64,000 bases of DNA from Nemophila menziesii (GCA_029959085.1 JARWIR010000042.1:3008544-3072543); one strand, 5' to 3'; numbered from the stretch's first letter, positions 40,941-56,300 are shown. Made by a program: numbers and translations. The notes: generated from the sequence alone by a model not told the origin.

Positions 40941-43900
40941 CTAGCTAAAAGCAACCCTTAATAAGATTATTTATTAAAAACATAATTTCACAAAAATACC
41001 CTTATATAATCTTTTTAATTATTCTATAATTTATCATTTAAATTTAACCACCCTATTATAATTCTTCGACCCCCACCCCCACCACAACCCGCCGCCACCA
41101 CCACTAACTATGATAAGTTTTTCATTGAAAATAAAACTTGAAAAATACGGACACCACCATCGATCACTGCTGCAGCCACTACAATTTTGAAAGAAAGGGA
41201 CATCGAGATCAATATAAGATTATGTGGACGTATGCTGAGTAAAAGTGATATTGGTTCAACTATGTCAAAGGAGTCAGTTGAAGACGACGAAATGGGGATG
41301 AGGTGTTTTAGCATGTTGTATATTTTTCTTGTCGTGCGCAAGAGGGGGTTTTGGCAGGATGTAGGCAGGTGACAGAGTCGGATGAGTGCCACTTAAAGAT
41401 ACCAAACCCATGTATATAGTTGACATTCGTGGGTACTGACCCAAATAATTGCACTTATTTGATTTTATATTGTGTTATTTAAAGTGAGAACAAGAGCACC
41501 TGAACATTCTTCTTGAGGTTGTTGAGTATTGATTTGGGAATCGAAGCGCATCAAGAAAATTGGACCCTTATGAGAGACAAACATAAGGTGAATCACACTG
41601 ACGTTTTTCATGCAAATATTGAAATATTGTAACTACTAGAAACCCTAAATTTAATTGGTATTTAAGCCTTTTTTTAATTGTTTATTGTAGGGTTTAGTTC
41701 CAAAATAAGTAAACTACTTCTCGATATCGAAGATCGCCATTGTTTTAGACATTTGTATACTAACTTCAAGAAACAACATCTAGGGATAGTGATTAAGGAA
41801 AAAATATGGTAGGTGGCAAAAGCCGATAGAGTGGATTATTTAGACAAAACATGGAGAAACTAATGATTGAGGATGAGGCAGAATTTCATTGGTTCGAAAA
41901 GGAAAACCCCAAGTATTGGTCAAGTTGCCATTTCCGGACAACCACAAGTGTGATATGATATTGAAGATTCTAATTCAACTCTGGGCTTTTTATGCACGAG
42001 AAAAATTGGTATTCATGCATCAAAAAGCCCAGAAAAACGTACAACCTCGAATATCCCTATCACCAACCTGCTAAAACGTGCAGCTTTAAAGCTCATATCC
42101 CAAAAACTCCCGAGATAAACATTTAGTTGTTACAAATATTACACAGATCATCTAGATTCGTTCTTCACCAGATACAGGATGGAAGTCCAGGTTCATGCCA
42201 TTATTGTGATCGTCTTTATGACAGGTCATTATGTTTGAACGGTTTCTGAAGGGCTCCACCTCTATATAAGAAGAAGCTCGAGTCATTTGAAAACCACCAA
42301 AAGTATTACAAACACCATAAATCTCTTAAACTCTCACTTTCTCATTAAATTGTCTATGATCATTAAGTAGTGATAGGATTAGGTTGAAGATACTGATTGT
42401 ACCAGAAATATACTTTTTAACACAAGCATTAAAGTTATCACTCGATATTTTGGTAATCTTGTAGCTTCTGTTGTTACATTTCAATTACGAGTAATCTCGT
42501 TGTATTTTTTTATTTGAAATATATTGTCATAGCCATTTTCTCTGATCAATGTTCATTATTTTACCAATATGTTTGAACCACGTGATAAAAGTATATGGTT
42601 AATATCAAATTGAAGTAAGATATTAAAGGGAAAGTGTATTTAAAGGAATATAAGTAAGTCTTGGGAAACTCTAGAAGGCGAAAGAGGTTCCTCGACACGA
42701 ATGACGTAACGTATGGGAAAATCAAGAAAAAGTAATGATGTAATTGCTTGCGAGATGAAAAGACAACACACCTCTGCCGATCATGAAGAGTTAGTGGGAA
42801 AGATAAAGGTTATCGGGTACTTAACGATGCATATAAAAAAAATAAACCATCACAATCGATGAAGTCGAATTACCAACTAAAGTGAAATTTACTAAAGGAA
42901 ATATGTTAGCTGAAACAATTCAACCGCACGTACGAAGATCGTAAAAACGAAAAACCCACAATACATTGATAGAATCCAGGGTTCACGAGATAGACCTCGA
43001 ATACAACACGCAAAAGAAAAGTAAAATCACGACACTCTCCATAAAAGGGAAGTCTCAAAATTTAAAGGGGTATTTGACAGGGATAAATGTTGCCTACCTT
43101 GTTAAGATATGGATAGAGAGAACAACCCTTGTTGGGGGTAACGTTTCAGAGGCGCGACCTTTCACATGCACTATCACACACTATCATAGTCAGATGGAAG
43201 AGAGAACTTGAGTAGACACTAGTTGAAATTACACTATTGGGGGCAACATTTCCTTGAAGTCCCCAATATTTTTTGTTACGAGTTTTATAAGGGAACCAAA
43301 CTGTTTCCAGTGGCTGAAATGATATTTAAAATTAAGTTTGCTTCTTTTTTTTAGTCAAGAAAATTTCCATTAATGGAAACAAAGTTTCAAAAGCATCACC
43401 TTATGATTATTGCACTGTGATCATTACATAGTAGTTTTACCAATTATGGTGATTGAAACCCATCTAAACCAAACAATTTGCCTCCAAGCCTATATTTAGT
43501 TGCTCAATCGGCATTCAAATTTTCACTCATAGGAACTTAGGAATTAAATAGTAGTTAACGTTATGAGTGATGCTACACTCTAATATCTCTAACAAGTTGT
43601 TTAATGCAGTGAGAGGTTTTAAACTTATTACATACGAGGGGATTTAAACTGGGGAACAATCATTCTCTATAGTAATTTCTCCATTGGGATATAGAGCCGC
43701 AATTTTACAAGTTTAAAAAATCCTGAAGCTTATACCTCCATAGGTGATAAGGCTCTCACACATTTCACTTGTCTATCCAAAATCTTGCCATTATGATCCC
43801 TGGCAATAATAGAGATAGATGAATTAGAATTTGATACATCAAAGGCTACATCTAAGTTAAATAAATTTTCCTAAAGAGAGTGGGACCCACCTAGTTGAGA

Positions 43901-46116
43901 ATGGAGCTTGTTGGTGAAGGATGTGTTGATGGATGAGGTGCACTATGCCGCCGGAGAAGAGAATATTGCATCATATTTCTTGAGTGGTGATATGAATTTG
44001 ATATTACAATCATATTACATGAAACTACTCTTTGTTCAAGGGACAATGTAGTGGTGGTGATTGATCTTATGATGGACTGTTGGAAGATTTGTTAGAATCT
44101 AGTCAAGCACTTGGATCGTGGGTTCGAGTAATCAAGATACGTGATTTCTCCTCATTTGTGATAGATTTATATTAGGAAGAGACATCATTTTTAGTTATTT
44201 AGAAGTCATAATAGTCGATTTTCTTGAGGAATAGTGCACTTTCCTATTTTGAGTCTTGATTTAGTAAAACAATATTTTTAGAGCATATTGGGTTTGATTG
44301 TTTATTTAGTGTGAAGCTTTAAAGATAATTATGGAGATTAATTAGAGTCCAAGTCAAAGACTACAAGATATGGAAAGAGATGAGCATGTTAATTGGAGAT
44401 AAGGAAACAAAAGCTAAAAATATGGAAAAGAAAAAGTTGTCTTAATCTGAATTTCTGCAGCAACGCCTAAAGAAGTGGTGATAACTCCAAAACCAAGCCG
44501 ATTTTGGAAGATTCCTTTCATAGGGACGTAGATAATTCTGTGAGAATTCTTTTAATATATTGTGGAGCAAAATCCGACCAATAACGAAGAAGATATGCTC
44601 AAAACAGTTCAGCAGTAATTATCTTTATTTCTATACGAATTTGAGTTGGGCTTGGAATCCATTACTTAACCTCTTCCTCAAGAAAACGAATTAGGTCTTC
44701 TAAACACCTATAAATACACCCTTATATCACTTGTAAATCATCCTTGCCTCATAGTAATTAGTTCTTAAGGTTTTATTCTTCCAGTTTATTGTAGAGAGCA
44801 AGATGATGTCTTTTGTAATTTCTTTTAGTTTATTTCCATCAAGTATGAACTAAACTCCCATAGCTTGGGTTTTACATCATGTATAATCTATGAATTCTAA
44901 TTCTTCTATCTAAGTTTCTTTGGGAATTACACGTTTTAATCTGATATTAGCTTCTTACCTTTATATTTGTTTATGTGTTTTGATTTATTGCCTGTCCTAG
45001 AACTGATCACTTTAGGATTTTCTTAATAGTAATTAGATGGTCACCTTAACTGGGTGTCTAATTATTGAAACACCACATAACGTCTAGTATCGGTATTAGT
45101 CCTGACAAAACTGATTCTAACTAGATAGTCATTAGGGTATAATTTAATCACCATATCACCAATTGAATGAATTGTTTGCTTTAGGGCCTTAGTAGCGTTT
45201 GATAACCCTATTTGAAACAACTTCTTGGTTGTGCCGTAGCCCCCTTAGTCGCTCTCAAGGTCTAAGGAATGGGAATTTAGAATCCTGACTAAGTATACAA
45301 GAGCTAATATTCTCCCTTATTAACTAGATCTAATAGAAAGAATTAGAAGGATTAGTGCATACTAGCAAAACTTAAGCTATATATCTCATCTCATATTCTT
45401 AGTATTTTAATTTATTGTCTTTATTTTCCTAGTTTTAATTAGTAATTTCGAAAATCAATTCCTTTTATTTCTTGTCTTTAATTAATTATTGCTTACTCGT
45501 TATTGCTACCCATCCGACTAACACACTTAAGTCCCTGAGAACGAACTCAACTTACTAACTAAAACTTGCATACGTCCTGTAATACTTGCAGTACTGTGCC
45601 TGCCTAGGGTGAGAGTGCGTAGTTTTCTAGACTTTATTTTATCATATTTTTATCACACCCTAGGCGACACCTATACGCATGTGAAGAAGATAAGTCATAT
45701 GATGATCTTGTGCGACATGACACTTGGGTCATTCATGAACCTCGCTTCCCTAATTGTTGTGTTGAAGTGGAGAATAAAATGCAGCATGTTGTAGGAAGAT
45801 GTGGTTAATGTGTGAACATGATTGACTTCTCGGTTTTGTTCTAGTGACTCGTAGTGCATGTAAAGTTAGTGCACCACACTCTCCAATTGGCGGGCAAGTG
45901 GGAAATTTTGACCATAAATTTAATTAGGTCGACTAGGTGGTAATTGAGATTTGATATCTTTGACCAAGGGGGCTCGCGGTATTTTTATATTTTGAATCCA
46001 ATTGAGGTATGATTTATCAAATTCACAAGGGTCTTTTACCAGAACTTGACCAAGCGTTGACTACATTGACCTCGGGAATTTTTATATTCTGGATCCAAAT
46101 TTCAGGCTAGGCTTAT

Positions 46117-46147
46117 CAAATTATTGTCAAATTATTGTCAAATTATA
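46117..46147. repeat. 11-bp VNTR, two copies (U4)
   Basis: Two full monomers plus a partial one, the shortest allele in the array. Confidence 0.95.
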
Positions 46148-46451
46148 TTCTGGATCCAATTTTATATAGAATGTTTATGTTTTTTCCTTCCATCACAAAA
46201 CAAATCACATAAACACAAAAATTTAAAGGTGAATTACCTATGGGGTTTTGAAGACCATCTATGTGCCCCAAAAGTAATATTCTAATCCATTCTTCTTCAA
46301 ATAAACCTTTGAAATCTTGTGGGTAAAAAATACCCTTATGGTATATATAAGACAAAAATAGATTATTCTCTCTCTTCGATTACCATTTTCTCTCTCCTCT
46401 CTTATCATTTTTCTCTCTTCTCCATTACCATTTGTATTCTCCTCCTTCAAT

Positions 46452-46784
46452 CAGGGCCGGTCCTGAGGGGAGGCCAAGGAGGTCATGGCCTTGGGGGCCC
46501 CCAAATTCTTACAATTTTTAGGGCCCCTTGATTTTTTTTCATACACAATATAGTTTTTTCTATTTAAAAGAGATCCAGTTTTGGCCCAATTTAAAACAAA
46601 AATTCATGCATAATATAGCTTTTTTTACTTAAAAAAGGCCCAATTTTGACCCAACTTAAAACAAAAATTCTAATTTGTCTTTTTTGAGTAAAAAAATTAT
46701 CCTATATAATACTACATAAGATTTTTGGAGAGGCCCATTTATTAAAGTTTGTCTTGGGCCCCCAAAATGTCAGGACCGACCCTG
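46452..46784. mobile_element. hAT-type MITE, 333 bp (U4)
   Basis: Orthologous copy with intact TIRs and the CCTTCAAT duplication. Confidence 0.88.
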
Positions 46785-48174
46785 CCTTCAATGAATATCA
46801 ATGATTTCTAGCTCCGACCACAACTCAGCTACTACCGCTGACCACCGCCATTACCGCCTAATAAAGAATTGAGTACTCAAAAAAAAGTATTGAGTCGCTT
46901 GAAAAAGTTATTGAGTATTCAAAAAAAGTAATGAGTCACTGTAAAAGTTATAGAGTATTCGTGAATTTTACTGAGTATTTAGGAAAATTTACTAAGTATA
47001 TTGCGTATCGGAAAAAATTACTGAGTATATGAAAAAATTACTAATTATTAAGGGAAAACTGTTGAGTAGTCTTGGAAAATTAAATTTAAACAAGTAAATG
47101 AATGAAATAAAAATCTTAATTTATATTTCTATACTAAAAATTATCATAACAAAAAATTAAGTAAAATTAAAAGAATCTTTGAATAAATAAGTATTGAATT
47201 TCCTTTGTAGCCACTTTTCCAGCAACTTGGTCTTCTCAACGGCAGTACTCAACAACTCTGAAGCTCCATAGATTTCAAGCGACAAAGCTTTCTCGGAGGT
47301 CTGCACAGCGACTTGGTCTTTGAGGCTTCATCTTCTTCACATCGACTTGGTCTTTGCCGAGCATCTCGAACAAATCTCGAGCTTTGCTCGAGAAGTTGCT
47401 GAGCATCACAAGAAAAACGCCGGCGCTCGCAGAATATCCCGCAGCAGCCATGGCAACACATCCGCCGGCGCTCGCAACAGATCCGGCAGCCGTACCATCA
47501 TCTTCTTTGCTAATCCAGCTCCCGACGTTCGGGACCTACGGCAAAGCAGATTAAATAACCGTGTTGAGAGGCGAGCTTAAGGAGGAACACATAAAAGGAA
47601 AAAGTCTTGTTGGGTTTGATGTCATGATGTCGACAGTAGAGGGAATAAAGTTTAAGACCTCGGAATGTAGTTCATTTGGACCCTATATTCTTGTTAATCC
47701 CATATTAGGTTAAAAAATAAAATAAGTTGTGTATCTGTCCATGAACACACATTAAATATATGCGTAAATACAGTTGGACTCATCAATGGATTACCAAATT
47801 GTGGATCGACTGACGCAAACACAAAAAGGCAAAAGCTACAAGTTGTATGAGCCAAAGATATCATCCACATTTGGTAGCATCAAATAAAGAAATCATACAA
47901 GTCAAATAAATAAGCCATAGATCATGGGTAGGTGAGAATCTCTAAGTTGTAGTTACAGAATACTCTAACAAGACACTAATATTAGATATTATGAGGATTA
48001 TCTAGATCCGCATATCAATTTCCATACAAGTTCAATGGTCCAAGAAAAAAAAGCACAACAAATATCTGAAATTAGTATATGCGAAAGGAAAAATGGATAT
48101 GAATTACACACTAAAATGTATCTAGAAAGAAGAAAGAAAATAGCAGCTTTTACTAGAAGGGTGTGCGAGCATCC

Positions 48175-48543
48175 CTAGAAGATACATATACTTAGTAGAC
48201 GTTCCACATGCACATGTTTTCCTTGGTTTGTGCGCATGAAGCAATCCATAGTCATAGGTGAGTTCTTGCATAGGAGTAATGTGCCTGATTGCAATAAACA
48301 CAACGTGGAGGTATGCTTTGTCACCACCAGATCCACGTAAAACTGGCTGCCAATACATATTAGGTGAGCAGCTATGGTTAATGAAACGCGCAACATTCCC
48401 TCTATTCTTAGCCGAGATAACCAGTGGAAACGGGGTTTGTAATGATGATCATCACATTCAAGGCTCTCATAGATGCGTGTAGCATAAAAAATGTAGTCAT
48501 TCTCATAATGATCACTTCCATCAATGACCTCCCCAGCATACTC
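48175..48543 (-). pseudogene. SUVH SET-domain fragment, frameshifted (U4)
   Basis: Identical conceptual pieces and the same one-base deletion. Confidence 0.9.
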
Positions 48544-50328
48544 AGTGTTTGAGACCATTACCAACATTTACACATGAAGGGAAGCGTTCTAGCTTCAAAG
48601 CAAGATTAGATCGTGTATCGACGAAAACTGCAAAAAAGGCAAACAAAATTCTTTTGATCGTGCCCAAGTAAAAGATACCGATCACATAAATATTGATAAG
48701 TCAAAAATTAAATGACGCTACTAGATCAACCGCAAAGAGTCCAGAACAACCAAATGACCATCGAACCGAGGATAATTTGTGTCTACTGATGTAAGAAGTA
48801 CTAACTCTCCCGAAGATAGGCGTGTCGAAGAAGTAAGACTGTGTGCACAGCCGCGTCGAAAGTAGGGTCTTGCTACACTTTGAGATCTAATGTCTAGTTC
48901 GGGCCCCACATGACCTCGGGTTCTACCGTACTAATCGTCAACTCAATTACTTTTTCTCTCTAAGCGTTCTGTTTTGTTTTCAGGTTGATCAATTGGACAA
49001 ATGGATCAATAAGAGGATTATGAAAGTTACAAGTGGGATATATGGTTGTCAATATTAACGTTTATGATGAATATTGGTTGTGTATGAATCGACATTTACA
49101 ATTGTGGTCAGTGATGGAGGGTAATATCTTTAAAAAGATGATGTCCCCAAGACATACTTATGTATCAACATGACAAGTATATATACAATAAAATTTCACC
49201 ATAGTAAAACATTAAATTATAACACGATCAAAGAGAATGAGAGAATTTGGAGGAAAAAAAAGTGAATGAGAGAATGATCCATCTAATGATTCTAATCTAG
49301 TGGAAAAAAGAATTCACCACCAGTCCACCATCTTGAATATATTTCTGTAACGTAACCATCTGAAATGTAAGTGAAGTGGGGTTAAATGAGGGGAGTGTGA
49401 AAGATATCTCTAGTTGGGAAAAGACCCGATCAATGTTGAATATATTTTCTCAACTTGATTATCTAAAAAGAAGGTTGAATAGGAATGTGTGATCCATTTA
49501 GTGGGACAAAGATCCGACCACCACAAAACAATGGCCATCCTGAATGTGAATATGTTTTCCAGAAGATTACTATCTAAAATGAAGTGAGGTTATAGTAAAT
49601 CCCTCTAGTCCGGCAAGGACACAACCACTGTGACATAACTATATCCATGAGGTTGAAAGGAGGAATTTCGACTCAGTCTAGTGGGACAAAGACACGACCA
49701 ACACATATGAGAACATACATACTAATTACAATCAAGTGTAGCAAAGAGTAGGATTGGATGATCATATCCCCAAGAGCTAGGTAAGCTAACTAACATGCAC
49801 CTTTTAAGCACTTGGGTTGGACTACAAGATTTGTAGACTTTGGGGTACCAAATATGAATTCATTCCTCAAGAAAGCAAAACTATTGATGAAAGTTGACAT
49901 TAAGCTCATAGTCATGTGTGTGTGGATGGGCATACAAGAAAGTAGGAAACAAATAAGACTAGAAAAAGTATGAATACAGGTTTATCATAAATAATAAGCA
50001 TAATGAAAAGACAAGCCCCTGTTGCCAGAATAAGGTTACAAGAAGTTATAATACACAAACATTCCAAAGTTTTCCATAAATCCTCTGCATCTGAATCTGC
50101 ACTTCTCCCAAGCTTCATCCTACAACTACTGTTCATCATCATCAACAAACAAAAACAAAAGTTATAACTCATATATACCACAATGCCCACTACAAACAAA
50201 CAAATCACACAACTATCTATATGCATAACGCTATATAATTACAAGCATACACATATGTATTCACACTAAAAACTATATCTGAAATTAAAAAAACACAAGA
50301 TAGTACCTTTTAACAGAATCCCTCATCC

Positions 50329-52185
50329 CTAGTAGAAATACCCCCTGCATTTTGACGTTCCACAAGCACATGATTTCCTCTTACTATAGTGAGCTTTTTC
50401 AGGTTGAAGCATTCCATAATCAAAAGTCAGCTCTTGCATAGGAGGAATGTGCCTGATTGCAAAAAACACAACGTGGAGGTATGCTTTGTCACCACCAGAT
50501 CCACGTAAAATTGGCTGCCAATACACATTAGGCGAGCAGCTATGATTCATAAAACGAGCAACATTCCCTCCATTTTTAGCCGATATAACCAGTGAAAACG
50601 GGGATTTGTTATGATCACCCTCGCCTTCAAGGCTCTCATAGATACGTGTAGCATCAAAAATATATTCATTCTCATCATTATCACTTTCATCAATAATCTC
50701 CCCAGCATACTCACAGATAAATCCACCTCCACGGATCGGGTCCCACGACCTAAGCCCCCACCCTCGGTTATTAGTCTTGAAAACCTCAAGACGCACTTTT
50801 AACCCCGATTGAGTTATTCTGTTTCTGCAAGAAGCTTGGCATAAACAGCCTGGGCCACACTCATGCACCAATGTGTTGTACCTGTATAACACCCCAAGTC
50901 CACTATACGGAAAAAAACCCTCATTCTTCTGTATACAAACACAGTTTATGTCCTTAGCTTGGCATCCACCTACACAGTGACAGCTCAGCGAAACTTTATT
51001 GAATGTAAAAGGCTTGCTATACCTTAAAGACGGAACATACGTGAAATAAGCGGGTCCCTTTTCTTCATCGATTTCGTTTACAAGAGAAATCGGAAGTTTT
51101 TCTGCACCTGAAGTCAGGTCTGGTAAGATGACCCCACCCCTAGATGTAACCCCATCTTTCCATTGCTGAATAGATTTCCATAGAGTAAAAGCTTCAGGTT
51201 GACCAGGAATTCTAACTAATTTATACTTAAAAATACTACACCCAAGCTTATTCTTCTCAGTCCAAGATGCTTGAATCTTGTACACACCATCGTAAACATA
51301 TATTTTACCAGTGGGATTAGCAAGATATTTAACCCCACGTATAACTCTAACCTCATTCCCACGGTGTAAACTCTTCTCCAGTGCAAGATTACCTCTTTCT
51401 AGTTTTTGATCAAACATCTGTCCATCGCTCCTCTGAACTCCACCCTGGCCAGTGTAAATTAGCACTTCTCCATCTCCACCATCATCCTCGTACCCTCCTG
51501 ACGAGACTATGCTCACAGCTAACGGCTCTTCATCCACAGTCATGTAATCTATCCCAGCCATAGTTGGAGCATGCAGTCCCACAATGCATAATTCCATTCT
51601 TAAAAAGAAGATATCTCCTACTTCAATTCCCGGTACATGCCCGATCCTCTTTGTTTGGTTAGTACGAACACCATTCACCATCAAAAGATTGCCCCCTTTC
51701 AAGTCGGGGCGTCTAGAAGCACCTGGAGTCGGCTCCCTGGTTTCTTCATGCTGAGCGATCTTTCTTCGAACCAAATCATACGCTAATAGTATGCGCTCCA
51801 CTAGATCCTTATCTCCAGTTCCTTTCCTTAACATGTCTAATTCTAGAAGCTTCAGGGATGAGCAGATGCTGTTAACAATCGTATCCTCGTCCAAATTTGA
51901 AGGCTGGACTATCTTTGTCTTGGTATTCGTCCGGGCTTTACGCTTCCCAGAAGTATTTTCATCTTCACTCTCATTCACCGAATCATTAACTACAACCTCT
52001 GAAGCTTTAGTTTTCTTTGACCGACTCGAACTTCCATTAGCAGCTGGTGGTCTGAAGGTATTCAATGGAACCGGAGATGGTATACTGTTACCGAAACCAA
52101 ATGAATCTGCTGGACGAAATCCAGGACGAGGTGATGGTACCAAGCATCTCAGTGGCTTCACATCCAAAGCTTTACCTTGCTCCAT
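50329..52185 (-). CDS. SUVH: SUVH1/SUVH3-class SRA-SET protein (U4)
   Basis: Fourth complete copy with the same 618-aa product. The unit differs upstream: one T/A substitution lies inside the 5'UTR intron (near 52253), and the A tract in the first-exon segment is shortened to 16. These could serve as markers to assign transcripts to this copy, since the coding sequences themselves look indistinguishable. Confidence 0.95.
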   Translation of the reverse strand: MEQGKALDVKPLRCLVPSPRPGFRPADSFGFGNSIPSPVPLNTFRPPAANGSSSRSKKTKASEVVVNDSVNESEDENTSGKRKARTNTKTKIVQPSNLDEDTIVNSICSSLKLLELDMLRKGTGDKDLVERILLAYDLVRRKIAQHEETREPTPGASRRPDLKGGNLLMVNGVRTNQTKRIGHVPGIEVGDIFFLRMELCIVGLHAPTMAGIDYMTVDEEPLAVSIVSSGGYEDDGGDGEVLIYTGQGGVQRSDGQMFDQKLERGNLALEKSLHRGNEVRVIRGVKYLANPTGKIYVYDGVYKIQASWTEKNKLGCSIFKYKLVRIPGQPEAFTLWKSIQQWKDGVTSRGGVILPDLTSGAEKLPISLVNEIDEEKGPAYFTYVPSLRYSKPFTFNKVSLSCHCVGGCQAKDINCVCIQKNEGFFPYSGLGVLYRYNTLVHECGPGCLCQASCRNRITQSGLKVRLEVFKTNNRGWGLRSWDPIRGGGFICEYAGEIIDESDNDENEYIFDATRIYESLEGEGDHNKSPFSLVISAKNGGNVARFMNHSCSPNVYWQPILRGSGGDKAYLHVVFFAIRHIPPMQELTFDYGMLQPEKAHYSKRKSCACGTSKCRGYFY

Positions 52186-53174
52186 TCTCGTTATAAACTC
52201 CAAGACAATTAATTTTTGCCTCAACAAATTAACCTGCAACAATACAATAATAAAAAATAAACCGATCTTTTCCAAATAATTATTATAAAGACCCTAACCC
52301 AATTACAAATACACAAAATAAACAAACAATACCCACAAAATTCCTTATAATTCCAAACTTTAACTTTATTAAAGGTACCTACCTTCTTGCAACATTCAAA
52401 CACAAAACGTGCATAAGTTAAAAAAAAAAAAAAAATTAGACCAAAAATATTATAATATGAACCCAAAAACCCTTAAATCTAGCTAATCAAAATTCTAAAC
52501 ATTCTCACGTGGTCTTTCACACCAAAATCTAGTTATAGTAAACGGGTAAAAGAAAAATCCAATAAAGAAATAGGTGAATATAATTAATCAGATTATATAC
52601 AATTAGTCAAATCAATTCATATACAACAAAATATTAAAACCTAATTCAATTAAATTAAAATATCCCAAATAACATTAAAACATAATTAATCTTTAATGAA
52701 AATTCATACAATATATAACTTCTTGCGAAATTCAAACAACAAAATTTGCACAAGTTAAAAAAAATTGGATAAAAATATCATAAACCCAAAAACCCCTAAA
52801 TCTAGCTAATCAAAACCCTAAATACACTCAAATTAGACTTCAATCTCACACCTAAATACTTTCACACCGAAATCTAGTTATAACAAAAGGGTACTTACAA
52901 ATTTCAATAAAGTTATACGAAAACTCGTTACACGAGGTGGACAGGAAATATAGATCTATGATTTCTTGTTTCGAAGATATTATTTTTTTGTTCGGTTTCG
53001 AAAAGGTTGTCACACTTGTTTTTGCACACAAATTTAGAAATTAAAATTTAAATATTTAATTAGGGAAAAAAGTTATATATAAAAGGACAAAATATCTTAT
53101 TTTTTTCAATGGATAACTTTTGTGGATAACTATATTTAATAAGAAACAATCAATTGAAAAACGTATTTCCTAAA

Positions 53175-53350
53175 GAGTAATGATATATACCACCCGAATT
53201 CATATCACTCAAATGTCACCCAATGATGTGGCGTGAATTGGTTGGTTACAAATCTTTAATCAAATCAAGGAAATAAATGCATAAAAATTTATAACCAATC
53301 AATTCACGCCACGTGATTGGGTGACATTTGGGTGGTATATATCATTACTC
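53175..53350. mobile_element. Foldback MITE, 176 bp (U4)
   Basis: Same element, short by one 15-bp block at the right end. Confidence 0.75.
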
Positions 53351-56300
53351 CTAGCTAAAAGCAACCCTTAATAAGATTATTTATTAAAAACATAATTTCA
53401 CAAAAATACCCTTATATAATCTTTTTAATTATTCTATAATTTATCATTTAAATTTAACCACCCTATTATAATTCTTCGACCCCCACCCCCACCACAACCC
53501 GCCACCACCACCACTAACTATGATAAGTTTTTCATTGAAAATAAAACTTGAAAAATACGGACACCACCATCGATCACTGCTGCAGCCACTACAATTTTGA
53601 AAGAAAGGGACATCGAGATCAATATAAGATTATGTGGACGTATGCTGAGTAAAAGTGATATTGGTTCAACTATGTCAAAGGAGTCAGTTGAAGACGAGGA
53701 AATGGGGATGAGGTGTTTTAGCATGTTGTATATTTTTCTTGTCGTGCGCAAGAGGGGGTTTTGGCAGGATGTAGGCAGGTGACAGAGTCGGATGAGTGCC
53801 ACTTAAAGATACCAAACCCATGTATATAGTTGACATTCGTGGGTACTGACCCAAATAATTGCACTTATTTGATTTTATATTGTGTTATTTAAAGTGAGAA
53901 CAAGAGCACCTGGACATTCTTCTTGAGGTTGTTGAGTATTGATTTGGGAATCGAAGCGCATCAAGAAAATTGGACCCTTATGAGAGACAAACATAAGGTG
54001 AATCACACTGACGTTTTTCATGCAAATATTGAAATATTGTAACTACTAGAAACCCTAAATTTAATTGGTATTTAAGCCTTTTTTTTAATTGTTTATTGTA
54101 GGGTTTAGTTCCAAAATAAGTAAACTACTTCTCGATATCGAAGATCGCCATTGTTTTAGACATTTGTATACTAACTTCAAGAAACAACATCTAGGGATAG
54201 TGATTAAGGAAAAAACATGGTAGGTGGCAAAAGCCGATAGAGTGGATTATTTAGACAAAACATGGAGAAACTAATGATTGAGGATGAGGCAGAATTTCAT
54301 TGGTTCGAAAAGGAAAACCCCAAGTATTGGTCAAGTTGCCATTTCCGGACAACCACAAGTGTGATATGATATTGAAGATTCTAATTCAACTCTGGGCTTT
54401 TTATGCACGAGAAAAATTGGTATTCATGCATCAAAAAGCCCAGAAAAACGTACAACCTCGAATGTCCCTATCACCAACCTGCTAAAACGTGCAGCTTTAA
54501 AGCTCATATCCCAAAAACTCCCGAGATAAACATTTAGTTGTTACAAATATTACACAGATCATCTAGATTCGTTCTTCACCAGATACAGGATGGAAGTCCA
54601 GGTTCATGCCATTATTGTGATCGTCTTTATGACAGGTCATTATGTTTGAACGGTTTCTGAAGGGCTCCACCTCTATATAAGAAGAAGCTCGAGTCATTTG
54701 AAAACCACCAAAAGTATTACAAACACCATAAATCTCTTAAACTCTCCCTTTCTCATTAAATTGTCTATGATCATTAAGTAGTGATAGGATTAGGTTGAAG
54801 ATACTGGTTGTACCAGAAATATACTTTTTAACACAAGCATTAAAGTTATCACTCGATATTTTGGTAATCTTGTAGCTTCTGTTGTTACATTTCAATTACG
54901 AGTAATCTCGTTGTATTTTTTTATTTGAAATATATTGTCATAGCCATTTTCTCTGATCAATGTTCATTATTTTACCAATATGTTTGAACCACGTGATAAA
55001 AGTATATGGTTAATATCAAATTGAAGTAAGGTATTAAAGGGAAAGTGTATTTAAAGGAATATAAGTAAGTCTTGGGAAACTCTAGAAGGCGAAAGAGGTT
55101 CCTCGACACGAATGACGTAACGTATGGGAAAATCAAGAAAAAGTAATGATGTAATTGCTTGCGAGATGAAAAGACAACACACCTCTGCCGATCATGAAGA
55201 GTTAGTGGGAAAGATAAAGGTTATCGGGTACTTAACGATGCATTTAAAAAAAATAAACCATCACAATCGATGAAGTCGAATTACCAACTAAAGTGAAATT
55301 TACTAAAGGAAATATGTTAGCTGAAACAATTCAACCGCACGTACGAAGATCGTAAAAACGAAAAACCCACAATACATTGATAGAATCCAGGGTTCACGAG
55401 ATAGACCTCGAATACAACACGCAAAAGAAAAGTAAAATCACGACACTCTCCATAAAAGGGAAGTCTCAAAATTTAAAGGGGTATTTGACAGGGATAAATG
55501 TTGCCTACCTTGTTAAGATATGGATAGAGAGAACAACCCTTGTTGGGGGTAACGTTTCAGAGGCGCGACCTTTCACATGCACTATCACACACTATCATAG
55601 TCAGATGGAAGAGAGAACTTGAGTAGACACTAGTTGAAATTACACTATTGGGGGCAACATTTCCTTGAAGTCCCCAATATTTTTTGTTACGAGTTTTATA
55701 AGGGAACCAAACTGTTTCCAGTGGCTGAAATGATATTTAAAATTAAGTTTGCTTCTTTTTTTTATTCAAGAAAATTTCCATTAATGGAAACAAAGTTTCA
55801 AAAGCATCACCTTATGATTATTGCACTGTGATCATTACATAGTAGTTTTACCAATTATGGTGATTGAAACCCATCTAAACCAAACAATTTGCCTCCAAGC
55901 CTATATTTAGTTGCTCAATCGGCATTCAAATTTTCACTCATAGGAACTTAGGAATTAAATAGTAGTTAACGTTATGAGTGATGCTACACTCTAATATCTC
56001 TAACAAGTTGTTTAATGCAGTGAGAGGTTTTAAACTTATTACATACGAGGGGATTTAAACTGAGGAACAATCATTCTCTATAGTAATTTCTCCATTGGGA
56101 TATAGAGCCGCAATTTTACAAGTTTAAAAAATCCTGAAGCTTATACCTCCATAGGTGATAAGGCTCTCACACATTTCACTTGTCTATCCAAAATCTTGCC
56201 ATTATGATCCCTGGCAATAATAGAGATAGATGAATTAGAATTTGATACATCAAAGGCTACATCTAAGTTAAATAAATTTTCCTAAAGAGAGTGGGACCCA

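Larger units (their letters stand above)
24950..45304. repeat. Tandem unit 3 (U3), interrupted by a MULE
   Basis: 20355-bp unit. Subtracting the 7902-bp MULE and its 9-bp target duplication leaves 12444 bp, collinear with U1 and U2. The insertion lies between the ~21-bp repeat and the GC-rich island, so it does not disrupt the SUVH gene, whose stop codon lies about 3.2 kb from the right end of the element. Confidence 0.97.
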